A stretch of 64,000 nt of DNA from Amaranthus tricolor (GCF_026212465.1 NC_080057.1:25484647-25548646); one strand, 5' to 3'; positions 14,601 through 26,428 are shown, counted from the stretch's first letter. Notes: generated by a model from the letters alone, not told the origin. Numbers and translations are program-made.

Positions 14601-16860
14601 TATTATTGAAATCGAGCTTTTAACTCAAAACATTTTCAAACAGTGAATCACAACATATAAATTGCTTGCATTTATCGAAAATCGTACAGAGATTATATAT
14701 GCTCCCTTGTATGTGAAGCTAATTTTTTAAAACAAATATATAAGAATCACCTATCACTTCAAATCATCATTACGTGATCAACTCAATCGTACTTCAATCT
14801 ATGCAGGAGCTCAAGACTCTAAAAACACGTAGATTCTACAATAAAACTTGGAATGGATCGTTTCATGTTTTGAATTGAAAGATTGTAATCATGACTTTAA
14901 GAATCATGGAACAGAGATAAATTACACATATGACCACATATGCTTACAGAGTAACAATTTTTGAAGAGAATACTTGATTGATTAATTTTGTAACCTGGAT
15001 ACTATCAGCTCCCAAATATTTCTTTAGGGCCCATCAACATCTAGCAAAATTTGAGTAAAACACAGGCCACTAGAATTAAAACTAATAAATCACAATGTTT
15101 TATGCAATGTATAATGCAGTATTACATGATTCGCTAATCTCCTCGCGAATCGCGAATCGAAAAAAGCGAATTATGCTCGATGTTGGGCTATTCTTGGTCA
15201 AATTTGGGCGAATCGCTCAAAAGGCAAATTAGCTAGCGAATTATGTTACACTAGTATAATGCAAGTTAACTACATGGAAATATGTACCTGATATATGACA
15301 GCAGGGGGAAGTTTGTGTTTTAGAACCTCACTGCAACATGAGAACCAGCATTTAATATTTCCTCTTGAATTCCGTAAGCTAAAGCATTTGTAATCAAATC
15401 CAATATGCCAAGTAAATGTCTCAACGCACACATCTATCTTAAAACTCATTTGCTACTTGAGGGTTAACCTACCTTTAGGCCCTTACTATTGTAAGATGTG
15501 CTTAAAAAATTGATAGAAATTTATAATCTAAAATGGACAACTGATGAGCCAAGGTGAAAGAGTTTCTTTAAAGGAATTTCACTCCCTCACAAAACCTTGC
15601 ATCCATCTTTGGACTGAGAATAGAACAAAAAGATATGTGAATTGTTATAGGTGAACTAATGCATTAATTTGTTTTGGTTCACTTAGCTGACCATATATTT
15701 TTTGGGATAAAGAAATTGGCAGTTTTGTTATTGTCATAAAGCCTAATTACTTACAATCTGCATAGCTCACATTTCTTTGCATACATACTTCCCTTCTTAA
15801 TATTCCAAAGTTCTTAATTGATTTCATTGTAGACAACAACTTCCATGTTGCATTTGAAAAGTAAAGTCAGTCCATCACAAATCTCTTTCAAGTTTTTTCC
15901 AGCATTTGCCCAAAAAATGTGAAATTTTTCTTCCAAAAGTTTCCATCTATAGTCCATAGGTACAATCAGACTCCAAAATGTTATTCAAACACCCCTACCC
16001 CTATCAATTATATTTAAAACTGAGCCCTTTAAAAGAAAATTCCGCAGCTTCCACCACATTTTCTCCAAGAACAAAATTACTACCTTAATCCTACATAATA
16101 TCAATTGCTCCCTTCGTAAACTTACAAAGTTAACCTTAAGATCAAACTAAACCAATTTCCACTTCAAACAATGAACAAAAGAAAATTTAACAAATTGGCA
16201 CTTAAAAATACTTCATCCGGATATGTTACATTCTCTTTCTGATATGGTGGACTCATGCTCTCTCAGTTATTTCAGTTACACATTTAATCTATTTCGTCTG
16301 ATTCACATTCGCATATTTTATATTTTTGTCTCATTTCATTATATCCCCTAAACTCAACTAATTTTTGATAAAAAAAATAAAAAAAACAAGTGCATTTGTA
16401 GCAAATTGAACGATAGAATAGTCCTCCATAAAGTAAATTTGCGACTCACAATGCAGAAAGCGTAGTTGTAGTCATGAGAACATTGAAATCCGGACGTTCC
16501 AGCAAACAGCGTTTAATCATCGGTATTGCAGCCATTCCTTCCCCTGTAAATTCCAAACCAAACAAAAAAAATCAAATAAAAAAACAATTACCTTTTTGCT
16601 CAATTCTTTGAATTAAACAACGAAACGAGTATAGAAAGCGAACCAAGAGAAACGGCATGAAACCAGAGAAGATCGCCGGAAGGACGAGGAAGAGAAGGAC
16701 GACCAAGACGCTCACGCCATCTTATAGAATGTTCTAGACCTCGCAATTTGCGAAATCGAAGATGAAGGTGGATCAATGGAGAAAGAGTGAACGTTAGTGC
16801 TTTGTATACTTTGTATACGAACTTCCCCCTTTCACTGAGAATCATACTCCATGATTTCAT
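5610..16860 (-). CDS. KDTA: Kdo transferase (KDTA), 12 exons
   Basis: Plant homologue of bacterial WaaA/KdtA, which transfers 3-deoxy-D-manno-octulosonate (Kdo) from CMP-Kdo to a lipid A-type acceptor; the plant protein is reported as mitochondrial. Exons, in transcript order: 16860-16644, 16543-16450, 15330-15288, 13865-13743, 13048-12929, 12856-12778, 11935-11819, 11331-11234, 10084-9994, 7574-7455, 6801-6731, 5813-5610. They sum to 1377 nt and 458 aa without a break, and every junction is GT-AG. Family features visible are LLWFHAVSLGEGMAAIP, MTTTTLSA, ESELWPN, LLNARMSERSF, VPRHP and VIGGSF...GHNISEA. The Arabidopsis protein is of similar length. The start is secure: an in-frame TAA lies nine bases upstream; a second Met at codon 6 is an alternative. 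The gene looks functional. Confidence 0.9.
7866..7962. repeat. SINE-like fragment in KDTA intron 9
   Basis: The segment 'cacctagggtggggtttgga', then 'tgtacgcaacctaacc', 'gaggttgtttcc' and 'attgacc' resembles the body of a common tRNA-derived plant SINE. A related piece lies at 22366-22445. Neither end nor tail could be fixed, and family assignment is from memory of the motif. Confidence 0.45.
8228..8244. repeat. Poly-C tract
   Basis: A run of about 17 C residues in KDTA intron 9, much longer than expected in such AT-rich DNA. Its length may be imprecise because homopolymers are error-prone in assemblies. Confidence 0.8.
10560..11030 (+). mobile_element. LINE 3'-end remnant in KDTA intron 8
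   Basis: Conceptual plus-strand translation gives 'GVECWAFKKD', then a stretch similar to the degenerate 3' end of plant LINE reverse-transcriptase ORFs, including 'DMTRDR'-like 'HMTRDR'. It ends near 'ggttcatgtagctga' and 'acggctttgtcattattgtt', close to the 'ataaggctttgttgttgttg' tail typical of plant RTE-type LINEs. Stops and frame changes show it is dead. The 98-residue frame at 10759-11055 is part of this remnant and not a host gene. Confidence 0.6.
15125..15250. repeat. GCGAAT-rich short repeat in KDTA intron 3
   Basis: A short block with repeated 'gcgaat', 'cgcgaatcg' and 'gcgaattatg', partly self-complementary. It looks like a small fold-back transposon remnant. No flanking duplication could be identified. 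Confidence 0.35.
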
Positions 16861-18670
16861 AGCTGTTTACTGTTCTTACAAGTAGTATGGAAGCCGAAGG
16901 AAAAGAGGGACGGTAATAATTGATACAATCGGGTCAAATTGGGTTCGAACTTTTTTTAATGAAATGGCATTGAACTCGACCCATGTTTGATTTAACGTAA
17001 TATATATTCGCTATTTTTTCTTTCGAACTCTAATGTCTGTGAGATATTAAATTGATAATTTTGAGTTTTTGTCTCAATGAAAATAAATTAGAGAGAAAAA
17101 TAATAATTTTTAAGAAAGATACCAAAACTTGTGAAAATGTGATATCAAGTAAAGGAAAAATAAATCATGTGATAAACGAAATGAGAGCTAAAATGTGTAT
17201 TTCAGATGAAAAGAATGTTGTGGGTTTATTTCTAAAGAGAAATGATGCAAAATGAATGGAATAATTCAAAATAAAAATTGATGCAAGTTTTGTAGGACGA
17301 GAAGAGTACATGATTTGAATTAGAAAACATAAAAGTTCAACTTTGAATGTGATTATCTATATAGTCTAACTTTAAACATAGTTGAATCGAAATCAAGTCT
17401 CATGTGAAGGTCGGACTATCCGAAACGACTTCGACTTGAAGCCAATTCATTTTGACCTTTGATTCCAATTATTTTTCTAGTTTATTTTAGATAAATTATA
17501 TTTTTAGGATTGTTTTAAATATATAAAGGTGGATGTATTTGTTTTTATGTTGATGGTTGAATCATGTGACTTAGCATTAAAGACTTTTTCGAAAGGCTCT
17601 AACACCGTTAGAACTTTAATTCATCTATTTAAAAAACATTATTTTTATGATTTTGGGTTTATTTTTAAGTAGATTTTGGACAAATAGTGACATATTCGAG
17701 CTATTAAGTTGTATTGGTTAGACAATATTCCTTTATCAAGTCGAATTTGGACAAAATATAGTCTACTCAAAAAAATTATTATTTTGAGTTTTGCATACTT
17801 AAAGGAATATAAATATCCAAAAAAATACAATAGTCCGACTATGGCGAAGATTTGAGAGTTCGAGTCGGAGTTTACAAAATTCGATTCGAATATAACTTTT
17901 TGTCATGCTTATTGGTGTTATTTGGCAAATAAAAATAAGAATTTTAAGCTTTGAAATTTTCATTTAAAAAAAAAATTCGTGAATTTTTATTAAATAATAA
18001 AGTTATTCCTCGTCCATTTTCAGATAATTTGAATGTAGATGGCAAAATTGTCAAACCAGTGTGGTATCCCCTCTCAGTCACTTTTCCTTCACTTTCCCTC
18101 CCAAATCCCTCCTTTTTTTGCTATTCAAGGGGAGGAAAATCAATCTTTTTTTTTTTTTTTTTCCTTTTCCCTTCCTTTCCCTCTATTTTCTTCCACGGGC
18201 TCAATCTCGAGAATATATAAACAACCGTATGTTCCTTGCCAACTTACAATTGTTCGGACATGCTTAACCAAGTAGCCAACCATCGGGAGCAAGGGAGGTT
18301 CTGACCATAAGATACATAATAACGGTAGAACTGTAGAAGGTTAAGATAAAAATCAAAAGGGGTCTCAAATACGAATAGCGCACTGTGTCATAAAATTATT
18401 TGCCAATTTTGCTTAGGCTTGAAACCAATAGCAAAGATTGCTAGTTCTCACAAGATCACTCAAAGCTCAACCAGATGAACCAATAATGCAGATTCCAAAA
18501 CCCATTCTACAATCACTTTGAAGAAAGGCAGTCATTTTACAGCTAAAGGAATAAGTATTGTCATGACTGTGGCACTAAATTTTCTTGATGAATCCTCCTA
18601 AACATTATCTCGCTTTCAAATGAAAAAAAAAAAATAGTCTTCCCCTTCACCGAGCTTTACCGTCATCATC
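16861..18670. other. Intergenic: KDTA upstream region
   Basis: Upstream of KDTA on the minus strand. No convincing gene is visible on either strand. It contains a T-rich tract at about 18146-18161 and AT-rich unique-looking sequence. The KDTA promoter should lie within the first few hundred bases above 16860, but I see no unambiguous TATA box. Confidence 0.4.
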
Positions 18671-18676
18671 ATCAAT

Positions 18677-19272
18677 AGACCTGTGCAACAGGCTGGAAGC
18701 CCATCAGGCCCCGGATCCAACCTTTATTTTACGGGCTTTAGATGGGCCGGGTCTTAAATGGGTCGGATTTTAATAGGAGGCTAGGAGCCTACTTTATAGT
18801 AAATGGAGCGGGTTGAAATCGGGCTTTACACGGGTCCTAGACGGGCCTTCACATTTTGCTTGAGAATTGGTTTCAAAGCATAACATTACACATTACCTTC
18901 AGCAACTTATTTTGCTTCACTATCTCAACTTCTCAAAGTATATTACTAACAAAACAAACAGTGAACGGCGTTGAATTACTGATAATAGAAGTAATTGATT
19001 AAAAAAAGTCTTTAATTAAAACTTTACTAGTATAAATTACAGGTTAGTGTAGTCCTAAATTTATTTAATTCAGTTCAAAAAACAGTGAATTATATTGAGA
19101 AAGGCATTTGCCATCTATTACTTCTATTATCAACACTTCAAAACAGTGAACGATTCACTTCTTTAATTAGATAAACGGGCTGGGTTTAATAAACCCGACC
19201 CAATTGAAGCCCATTTTTAATTTTCTAAGACACGACCCGACTCTACTAGAGTCCGGCCCGTATCCAGCTCAA
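18677..19272. mobile_element. Decayed GC-rich DNA transposon (hAT-like?)
   Basis: The two ends carry inverted blocks of 'gggcc', 'cccgaccc' and 'gggtcgg' motifs (18703-18850 and 19170-19265), unlike the AT-rich surroundings. Phrases such as 'agatgggccgggtctta' and 'aaacccgacccaattgaagc' are typical of subterminal regions of plant hAT non-autonomous elements. Terminal repeats are degraded and no target duplication was found, so class and limits are tentative. Confidence 0.4.
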
Positions 19273-19675
19273 TGCATAGTGTATTCTGCTCATAGGAACT
19301 ATGATCAAGTTTCTAGGGAAAAAAGAAAGGCAACAACACATATCCATAAAGGAGAGGGTGGTCAAAGAGTTACTCGACTCAAAAAGATCCACTAATAAAT
19401 CCTTAGAAAGATTTAAATACATTGAAAAGAAAGTAAAAATGCGTTGCATAATCTAAATGCCAGATGAGATTCTTACAAGTCACAACAACATTGTGTTGTT
19501 AAAATTTAAAATTTAGCCATATGTTCCAAGAGAATGCAAATCGATTTTCACGGGTATTGTACAAATGTCAAGTTCACATCGCATGTCTCTTGCGGGAAAT
19601 ATAAGATATGCTTTACAATAAGTTTACGATGAGATGGGATATGGTGGTTATGGCAAGGAGAAATTTCGGGACGGG

Positions 19676-19745
19676 GTGAGGGGGCAGGGGAAATCTAAGC
19701 TCGAGTCTGCCTAGGCCATGATTAATCTAGAATCATGTAATATAT
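19676..19745. repeat. SINE-like 'gggaatctaagctcg' repeat, copy 1
   Basis: The phrase 'gggcaggggaaatctaagct' followed by 'ctgcctaggccatga' recurs with changes at about 31062-31135 and 40745-40800. Three dispersed copies suggest a SINE-type retroposon body. No RNA polymerase III boxes or tail were identified with confidence. Confidence 0.4.
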
Positions 19746-20052
19746 AAAACAAAAAAAAGATAGCCGAATCGTTTCAACACACATATAAAAGTGAATGTTT
19801 GGCCCACCCTATACTTGTACCGTGGTTCCGAGAAAGCAAGGTTCTACATGCAATATTAACAAGTCAATGTATTGCAGTGTATTAAAGATTAGTTATCTTA
19901 TATGCTATCTCAAAAGAATACCTCATTATATGAAACCAAGCTTTCTTTCGACAAGTAAATCTTCCGAGACCCTTAAACAAGTGAACCGAGATAAGCTCGA
20001 ATATGTACCGCTCGCATCAATGCAACCAAGGTGTTTTCGCCATCAAAACGGA

Positions 20053-21765
20053 TCAAGCATTGCAAGCAATAGTATCGGTCTGGATTGAATACCCATCATA
20101 AACCCGTGTACCACTTGCTTCCAAGAAAACTTTCTCATTCACGTTGCCAAATCTATATAAATAATTCAAACCCAACAAAAGTTCGATAATTGCAGCTTCG
20201 GTTTTTGATTGATTTGCAAAATACAGAGTCTGCACAAGTAGAAGACTTCCTCGGGAAATGATATGGTGTTTCTCATAATTCCTTTCGGAATGCCATCTAA
20301 CTGTGTTATGCGCAAGAGGAGAAAGCCATTCCAACATTCTGGTTATCGCGAGACTCCATTCGGTAGCAAGGGCGGAATTATAGGACGAGGAAGCCAAGGA
20401 CTTGGTGTACAGTTTCAGTCTTGCTCTCAACATGCTCTTTATACTGGTTGTTAACATATTGTAGAGATCGTCTCTTGCGTCAGGCGCAATTAGATGAGGC
20501 GACGAAGCGAGCTTTTCGACTAATATAATAATATTTGCATAATGGAGGCTTAAGGCAGCGCTTCCCAGAGAGCATGGCGGAGTATTAGACGATATACATT
20601 GAGAAAAAAAATTCGAACCACTTGTAAACAAGTTTTCACAAGAAGGGTCTGGTTTGCTTACATTTCCATCTATGTGATTCGAAACAATGGCGGCAGAACT
20701 TGAAGGTCCACTACTTGTCGTCGGCATGCAGCTCTCGACTACCGAAGAATGGCTTCCACCGACCATACATCCTTTGAACGGTCCTGATTGAGCGATCCGT
20801 TTCGTGATAAGAAACGGGAATTTTTTATGTTGGTTATGTACATGCTGATGAGTCTGTTTCTGATGCTTTTTGCTAGCTCTCTTACTTCGGCTGGGCAGTC
20901 CAAGTAACGAGCTTGACCGAACCAGAGGTCCCGAATAAAAGATAGAAGCATGATTTTCAGACGGGTAAACCGACGATTGTACAAATGAACGGCTTCGAGG
21001 AAGAGTTCCGGCAGTAAGGTGTTGGGCCGGCGTATTGTTTCTATCTGAAAATGTTACTTGATTGATTCCAACCAGAAACTTAAGCCTCTCGAATATCGTA
21101 ACCAAACATCGTAACAGAAGTTGCACAATATAGTCATAGGTCCTCGACCAGGGGGACATATCTCGTAAATTTTTCACCTCTTGGCGCTGCCAAATGACCT
21201 TTTGCTGAAACTCGAGCAATTTCACTTTGTTGGTTTCCGGGTTGTACTGCATTCTCCTCAAAGTTTGTTCAAACTCCACCAAGACTTCCATCTCTTGATG
21301 CAATTGTGAAGTAGCAGCGACAAATCGCTCGATTTTCTTCGCTTTTTTCTCCATTTTCTTCCATTTATATTCCCATCCATACAATTCAATTGAGTTTTCT
21401 AACGGACTGCTAAAAATCCGGTCCAAATTATGATAAATAGGATTGGAGCATTTCTTTCCTAACCTACTGACAGAGTCTGCAGCATGCCACAAAGTCTCGA
21501 CTATTTCGGCAAAAGCAAGATTCATGAGGTAATTTTCATCGTTTGATATTAATTTTACAATCCCGGGCGAGTTAACAACATCTTCCTTCAACCGCTCTAT
21601 TTGAATGTCGCTCAAACAATTCCACAAGTTAACAATCTTCGACATCAAAGTCGCCACCTCAAACGCCAGAATTCCCAATACTGCTTTCTCAGAATTGGAT
21701 CCATTTCTTCGTGAACTCCCCCACAAACTACTGAACCAGGACTCTTTCACGCCTTCGCCCCCCAT
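20053..21765 (-). CDS. DUF3475/DUF668 protein, single coding exon
   Basis: A 570-residue plant protein with an N-terminal DUF3475 block (about residues 30-90, starting GILAFEVATLMSKIVNLW) and a C-terminal DUF668 block (about 399-485, LGSAALSLHYANIIILVEKL and DARDDLYNML). Between them lie a basic coiled region and a low-complexity Ser/His/Lys linker with the motif QSGPFKGCMV. This layout matches the family that includes PSI (phosphosulfokine simulator) proteins and Arabidopsis At5g08660; the last is the closest match by memory. The molecular activity is not established. The open frame extends eight codons further, to 21789, but those codons include 'gcatgtgtag', an apparent splice acceptor directly before GATGG. 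I therefore place the start at 21765-21763, giving MGGEGVKESWF. No introns interrupt the coding part. Confidence 0.9.
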   Translation of the reverse strand: MGGEGVKESWFSSLWGSSRRNGSNSEKAVLGILAFEVATLMSKIVNLWNCLSDIQIERLKEDVVNSPGIVKLISNDENYLMNLAFAEIVETLWHAADSVSRLGKKCSNPIYHNLDRIFSSPLENSIELYGWEYKWKKMEKKAKKIERFVAATSQLHQEMEVLVEFEQTLRRMQYNPETNKVKLLEFQQKVIWQRQEVKNLRDMSPWSRTYDYIVQLLLRCLVTIFERLKFLVGINQVTFSDRNNTPAQHLTAGTLPRSRSFVQSSVYPSENHASIFYSGPLVRSSSLLGLPSRSKRASKKHQKQTHQHVHNQHKKFPFLITKRIAQSGPFKGCMVGGSHSSVVESCMPTTSSGPSSSAAIVSNHIDGNVSKPDPSCENLFTSGSNFFSQCISSNTPPCSLGSAALSLHYANIIILVEKLASSPHLIAPDARDDLYNMLTTSIKSMLRARLKLYTKSLASSSYNSALATEWSLAITRMLEWLSPLAHNTVRWHSERNYEKHHIISRGSLLLVQTLYFANQSKTEAAIIELLLGLNYLYRFGNVNEKVFLEASGTRVYDGYSIQTDTIACNA

Positions 21766-21994
21766 CCTACACATGCATATCAATATCAAGTATCAACACC
21801 TATGATATAAAACATGATACAAATTTTGCCAACAATTGAATCTCACATACTACTTGAAATGTCTACTTACAGATTGCGATTTAAAGCTGCTTTTGCTACG
21901 TTTAACGGTTTATGTAAGAACTAACAAGTCTCCATGTACATAGCCAGGAGTCAGGTCCAATAATAACTAACTTGTTCAATTAATCAAATTTCTA

Positions 21995-22330
21995 CTTTCT
22001 ACGTTCTTTTTTACTTGCACCTAAACCAACTTTTGCACTATTCATCATTCTAATTATAATTTACATATATCGGCTATTATACGAGACAAAATAATAGTCA
22101 TGTGAGAGCTTTTTTAATACGTCCCGTCGCATATTTTCATGATGTCAAATTTTTATAATTTTTAGTTATGTATAACTCTAGCTATAAACGATCCGACAAA
22201 CGCATCCCGTCGTTCATTATAGCAAAGTTTTATAATTTTTAGTCATGTATAATTCTAAATATAAACAATCTGACAAACGCATTGGATTGCGCAAAAATGT
22301 GTTTGGTGCAAGTAAAGAAAACGGAGGAAG
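21995..22330. mobile_element. Stowaway-like MITE
   Basis: The ends are 'ctttctacgttcttttttac' with 'ttgcacc', and the inverted 'ggtgcaagtaaagaaaacgg' with 'aggaag'. TA dinucleotides flank both sides (21993-21994, 22331-22332). The interior contains a ~75-bp tandem duplication ('tataatttttagt..tgtataa', '..acaaacgcat'). It lies inside the inferred leader intron of the DUF668 gene. Confidence 0.65.
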
Positions 22331-22365
22331 TATATAACAAGCCATTCCCCAATGCCAAATAGCTC

Positions 22366-22445
22366 CCACCTAGGTAAGGTTTGGGGTGGTCGGATATACG
22401 CAGTCTTACCTATGTAATAAGCATTTACAAACAATTATTTCCGAT
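22366..22445. repeat. SINE-like fragment
   Basis: Contains 'cacctaggtaaggtttgggg', 'atacgcagtcttacc' and 'atttccgattgacc', paralleling the block at 7866-7962. These motifs match the body of a widespread tRNA-derived plant SINE. Boundaries were not resolved. Confidence 0.45.
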
Positions 22446-22849
22446 TGACCTTTAATTGCAAACATCATTTGGAACATCACATAAATATGAAGCACAAATG
22501 GCATATTTCTTGGTTACAATCCCAAAATTCATTATTCTACTCAAAACACTAGCCATAGTAGAGATACTCCTCTACAAGAAATAAATGTTTCTATCTATAT
22601 AGTCTCAAGGGTTCAGGCCACTAAATTGTGAATGCTACAAATAGGTGAACCCCAGAAATATGAGAAGAAGCTTCAACCAAATCAATGGCAATTCATGGCC
22701 AACAGATCAGCAACCCGGTTGACCAATTGACAAACTTAACTAGGCAGTGAATTAACAGATCCAACTGATTTGTAAGCTTTAATAAGAAAATGAACAAAAA
22801 AGCACAAACTAAAAGTCATAAAATTCAAAATTATTTCAGAAAAGATGAA

Positions 22850-24045
22850 TAAAGGAAACACCCATGTCTCCATCTCAACTCACCATACAATTCAAAATTT
22901 TTGAAAAAAAATAAACAATACAAATTTTTGAAAAAAATACACATCCCATTTTAACAAACAAAAACACCACGATAAACAGGCACAAATTCAAAAGAAAGAG
23001 TAACAAGTACAAATTGAAATGGAGTAAAGATTAAAGACTAACCCAGAATTTTTCCACAATTCATATAAAAGTGTGAGGATGAAAGAAAAAAGACTACAAC
23101 TTTGAGTCTTTGTAAAGGTCAAAAAACACATCCCCAAGTCCACAAAGAACAAGAACACCAGATAAACAAGCACAAATCCAAAAGAAATAACATGAAAAAC
23201 CCATGTCCCACATCTCAACCCCATCATAGAAAAATTACTTTTTTGAAAATAGAATACAATTAGTGTCTTTGTAAGCTCAAAAAACACATCCCCAATTTCA
23301 CAAACAACAAGAACACCAAAATAAACAAGCACAAATCCAACATTCATAGAAGTAAAAAGAAAAAACCATCTCAATTCTTAGCCCAACCATGAAAAATTCA
23401 AAAATTTTGAAAAAAAATACAATTTGTGCCTGGTGAGCTCAAAAAACACATCCCCAAGTCCACAAACAACAAGAACACCAAGATAATCAAGCGCAAATCC
23501 AACATTAATAGGAATAACATGAAAAACCCATCTCAACCCAACCATGAATATTACAATTTTTTGAAAAAAAAAATACAATTAGTGCCTTATAAGCTCAAAA
23601 AAATACATCCTCAAGTCCACAAACAACAAGAACACCAAGATAAACAAGCACAAATCCAACATTAACGGAAGCAACATGAAAATCATCTCAATTCTCAGCC
23701 CAACCATGAAAATTCAATTTTTTGAAAAAAAAATGCAAATTGTGCCTTGTAAGCTCAAAAAACACATCCCCAAGTCCACAAACAACAGGACCACCAAGAT
23801 AAACAAGCACAAATCCAGCATTAATAGCAGTAACATGAAAAACCCTTCTCAACCCAACAATGTCAATTTCAATTTTTTGAAAAAAAATACAATTAGTGCC
23901 TTGCAAGCTCAAAAAACACATCCATCAAGTCCACAAACAACAAGAACACCAAGATAAACAAACAAAAATCCAAAAAAAAAGGAGTAACAAGTACAAATCG
24001 AAATGGGGAAAAGATTAAAGACTAACCCAGAAATTTCCGCACGTA
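22850..24045. repeat. Tandem array of ~160-bp units
   Basis: The phrase 'aaaacacatccccaagtcca' (with changes) recurs near 23131, 23289, 23451, 23606, 23766 and 23929, a spacing of 157-162 bp. A more degenerate seventh unit lies at about 22860-22990. Each unit also carries 'gataaacaagcacaaatcca' and 'catgaaaaacccatctcaac'. Both ends of the array carry the same junction, 'gattaaagactaacccagaa' (about 24014 and 23028), so the outer boundary was duplicated too. Open frames through the array shift from unit to unit and look non-coding. Confidence 0.85.
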
Positions 24046-24165
24046 TAAGCAGGAAAGTAACGCTCCTTTTTCAGAAGAACAGATAAGGAGAGAGAAGATG
24101 GAATCGGAGTAACCCAATTGGGAATCAGCCAGTTGGGTTAGCGTGTTACGGATAGATTTGTGTTT

Positions 24166-24180
24166 GTGTATATAAAGATT
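24166..24180 (-). promoter_or_regulatory. Probable TATA box of the DUF668 gene
   Basis: On the minus strand the sequence reads 'ctttatatacaca', a standard TATA box about 120-130 bp above the inferred leader-exon end. Transcription would start near 24140. No experimental start is known. Confidence 0.5.
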
Positions 24181-24489
24181 ATTGATTAATTATTGCAAAA
24201 GGGGATAAACAAGAAGTAAAGTGAATGAATGAGTGAGAAATCCCAACTTTACTTTGAAATGGCGTTCATTTGAATGAATGATTGAATGAAATGGGAAAGG
24301 AATTGAATTGAAGTGAAATGTCGTCTAAAAATGGAAGGCCCACATACATCTGCCAGTTAAGCTAATTTAGTAGTATATACCAAAACCGATAAAAATGAGT
24401 AAATGACTAAATGAGTCTTGTCTTGTTGAAACATAGTCTGAATAAAAATTGATGCATTATTTAAACACCTATTCCCTTTGGACATCGTC

Positions 24490-24728
24490 TCCCGACTTAT
24501 TTCAAGTTTTAGCCTATTGAAAATTAATATTTATTTACCGTATTTTTAATGTCAATTTATATTATTCTTAATACTTATTTACCGTATTCTTAATGCCTAC
24601 TTTTAATATCTTAAATGTCTACTTATATCATTTTTAATGCCTACTTATAATATTTTAAAAAATATATAATGGGCTAACCCAACTCTAGATGGTCCCTCAG
24701 AGAGACCGTCTCTCACAAGAATTTGTGC
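24490..24728. repeat. Dispersed 'gagacggtctc' repeat, copy 2
   Basis: Same layout as 3530-3765: degenerate 'cctacttataatattttaaa' phrases, then 'agagaccgtctctcacaaga' and 'atttgtg' at the end. It lies upstream of the DUF668 promoter. Confidence 0.6.
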
Positions 24729-24734
24729 TTATGC

Positions 24735-26428
24735 AATATCAAAGATTATGATGCTTCAGCTTTTATAACACCTTTGTATCTTTAAGCACTTAACATATAT
24801 ACTACATACATAAATATTAAAAGCTCATGTGCGATCGAATATGTTGAACATGCGTAAAACATTCCATGAAAACAAATACTTCCTACAAGGGTACTTTTAT
24901 GGGAAGTCATTAGTTTGATTCTCATTTAATTTTCTCATTTTCTGAGTGTATCATGTAATCTAAAAAAAGGTATACTAAAACAGTCTAATTTGATGAACGC
25001 GTACAACAATAATGCTTCTATGTCACGATTTTGCTATATTTTTTATTTTAATTTGTCTTATAGAATTTGTTACATTTTATTTTCAGTCACGACTTATATT
25101 TTCCTTTTAATTTTCATTTACACATTTAATTTATTTTTTCATTTTATCTACACATTTTCTCCACTTTTCCATAAATTACACTATTTACCAATTTTTAACA
25201 CTTTAATTATCCCACTTTTTGTTCTTGTATCAAATGATGTGAAATAGAGAGAGTATAATGATAAAGTAAAAATAGAGTTAATGGCAAAGTGGTAAAAATG
25301 TATGGATAATATGAGAAAGTAAAGTCACTGGGTGAGCAAAATTTTAAGAAAAATGTAAGCTAATACCAAAAATAGAGATGTAGCAATTTCAATTGAAGGA
25401 AAAGACATTCCAAAAACAATCAATCAGCTGGGTAACATTTTAAAATGTTCCTCCAAATTATAGCAAATCAACAATATAATTAAAGATTTGATAATTTAAA
25501 ACGTTCAGTTGAACCAATGTTTTGTTAAATTCTTTTTAGTTTGGTTATTTTTTATCAGATCATATTTGGATTATGTCTCTTTTGATTTGGTTGAGTTCAT
25601 ATTGATCCAATAGCTTAAGCGTTTTAAAATTTACTAATTTTTTATCGATAAAAATTGATAAATTTGTAATTTTAAAGCTTTAATAAGAAAATATTGACTT
25701 ATACCGTCATACCCCATCCTATTCACTTTAAAAGCAATTGGTTGATGGTACAAAATTCCAAATCAAAAATATTTAAAGTTAATGAAGATTAAGAGTATTT
25801 GAAATTGATTGACAAAAAATTGGAAAAATGCTCCTATTCCATTTTAATTAGATACAAGTCCAATTTCTTTTGATTTTTTCTATTCGGATTATTTTTAAAT
25901 CATGAATCAAATTATTTAAATTATAATCTTAATTTAGGATTGAATTTTAGGTTAATTATAATTATAAATTAAAAATTAATAGTCATAGAAAATTTGATTT
26001 TTCCTTTGTATCTTTATTAAGAGGGCCTCACACTTTGGCCAAAGAGTCAAAAGTGAAGTAATACCCTTTTATATGATTCGATTTGATTAGATATAAAATG
26101 ACTAAATGAGCCTCCAATCAATGTATCCTAATTCCTATACCTTTCCAACCGTAAATAGTCTTGATTTTTTTTATCATGTAAATAATTATTAGAATTGAAA
26201 ATTTTAAATATTATGGGACAATGGCCGCCGCGAGAATTTAGATATTATAGTGGCCAATTTAGATATTATATTTAGTAAATTTAAAAAGTAAAAATGAAAG
26301 TTAAATAATAAAAAAATTTATAATTAGTAATGCATATGGAGTATTTAATTTGTCAATTTATATATAGTTATTATGAATAATTATGATACATATATATATC
26401 ACATATGAAACTTAGAAACATCAAATAA
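24735..26428. other. Intergenic, no gene seen
   Basis: AT-rich spacer between the DUF668 promoter and the Mutator-like element. A T-rich stretch at about 25020-25210 ends in 'agagagagtata' and may be a decayed MITE. No coding or RNA gene is supported. Confidence 0.4.

Larger units (their letters stand above)
21764..24046 (-). other. Inferred 5'-UTR intron of the DUF668 gene
   Basis: Read on the minus strand, a leader exon would end at about 24046 with 'aaatttctgg' followed by the donor 'gttagtct'. The acceptor 'gcatgtgtag' lies one base before the start ATG. The donor context is repeated as 'aaaattctgg|gttagtct' near 23045, so a second donor is available. This is inferred from splice motifs and the promoter position only. 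Confidence 0.5.

Noticed and set aside
21766..21789. Eight extra N-terminal codons for the DUF668 protein
   Set aside because: They read through a good acceptor site ('gcatgtgtag') placed one base before a better start. Relatives begin close to ESWF.
22988..23921. Several minus-strand frames of 66-128 residues with hydrophobic repeats
   Set aside because: They are translations of the ~160-bp tandem units, whose length is not a multiple of three, so frame is not maintained between units.
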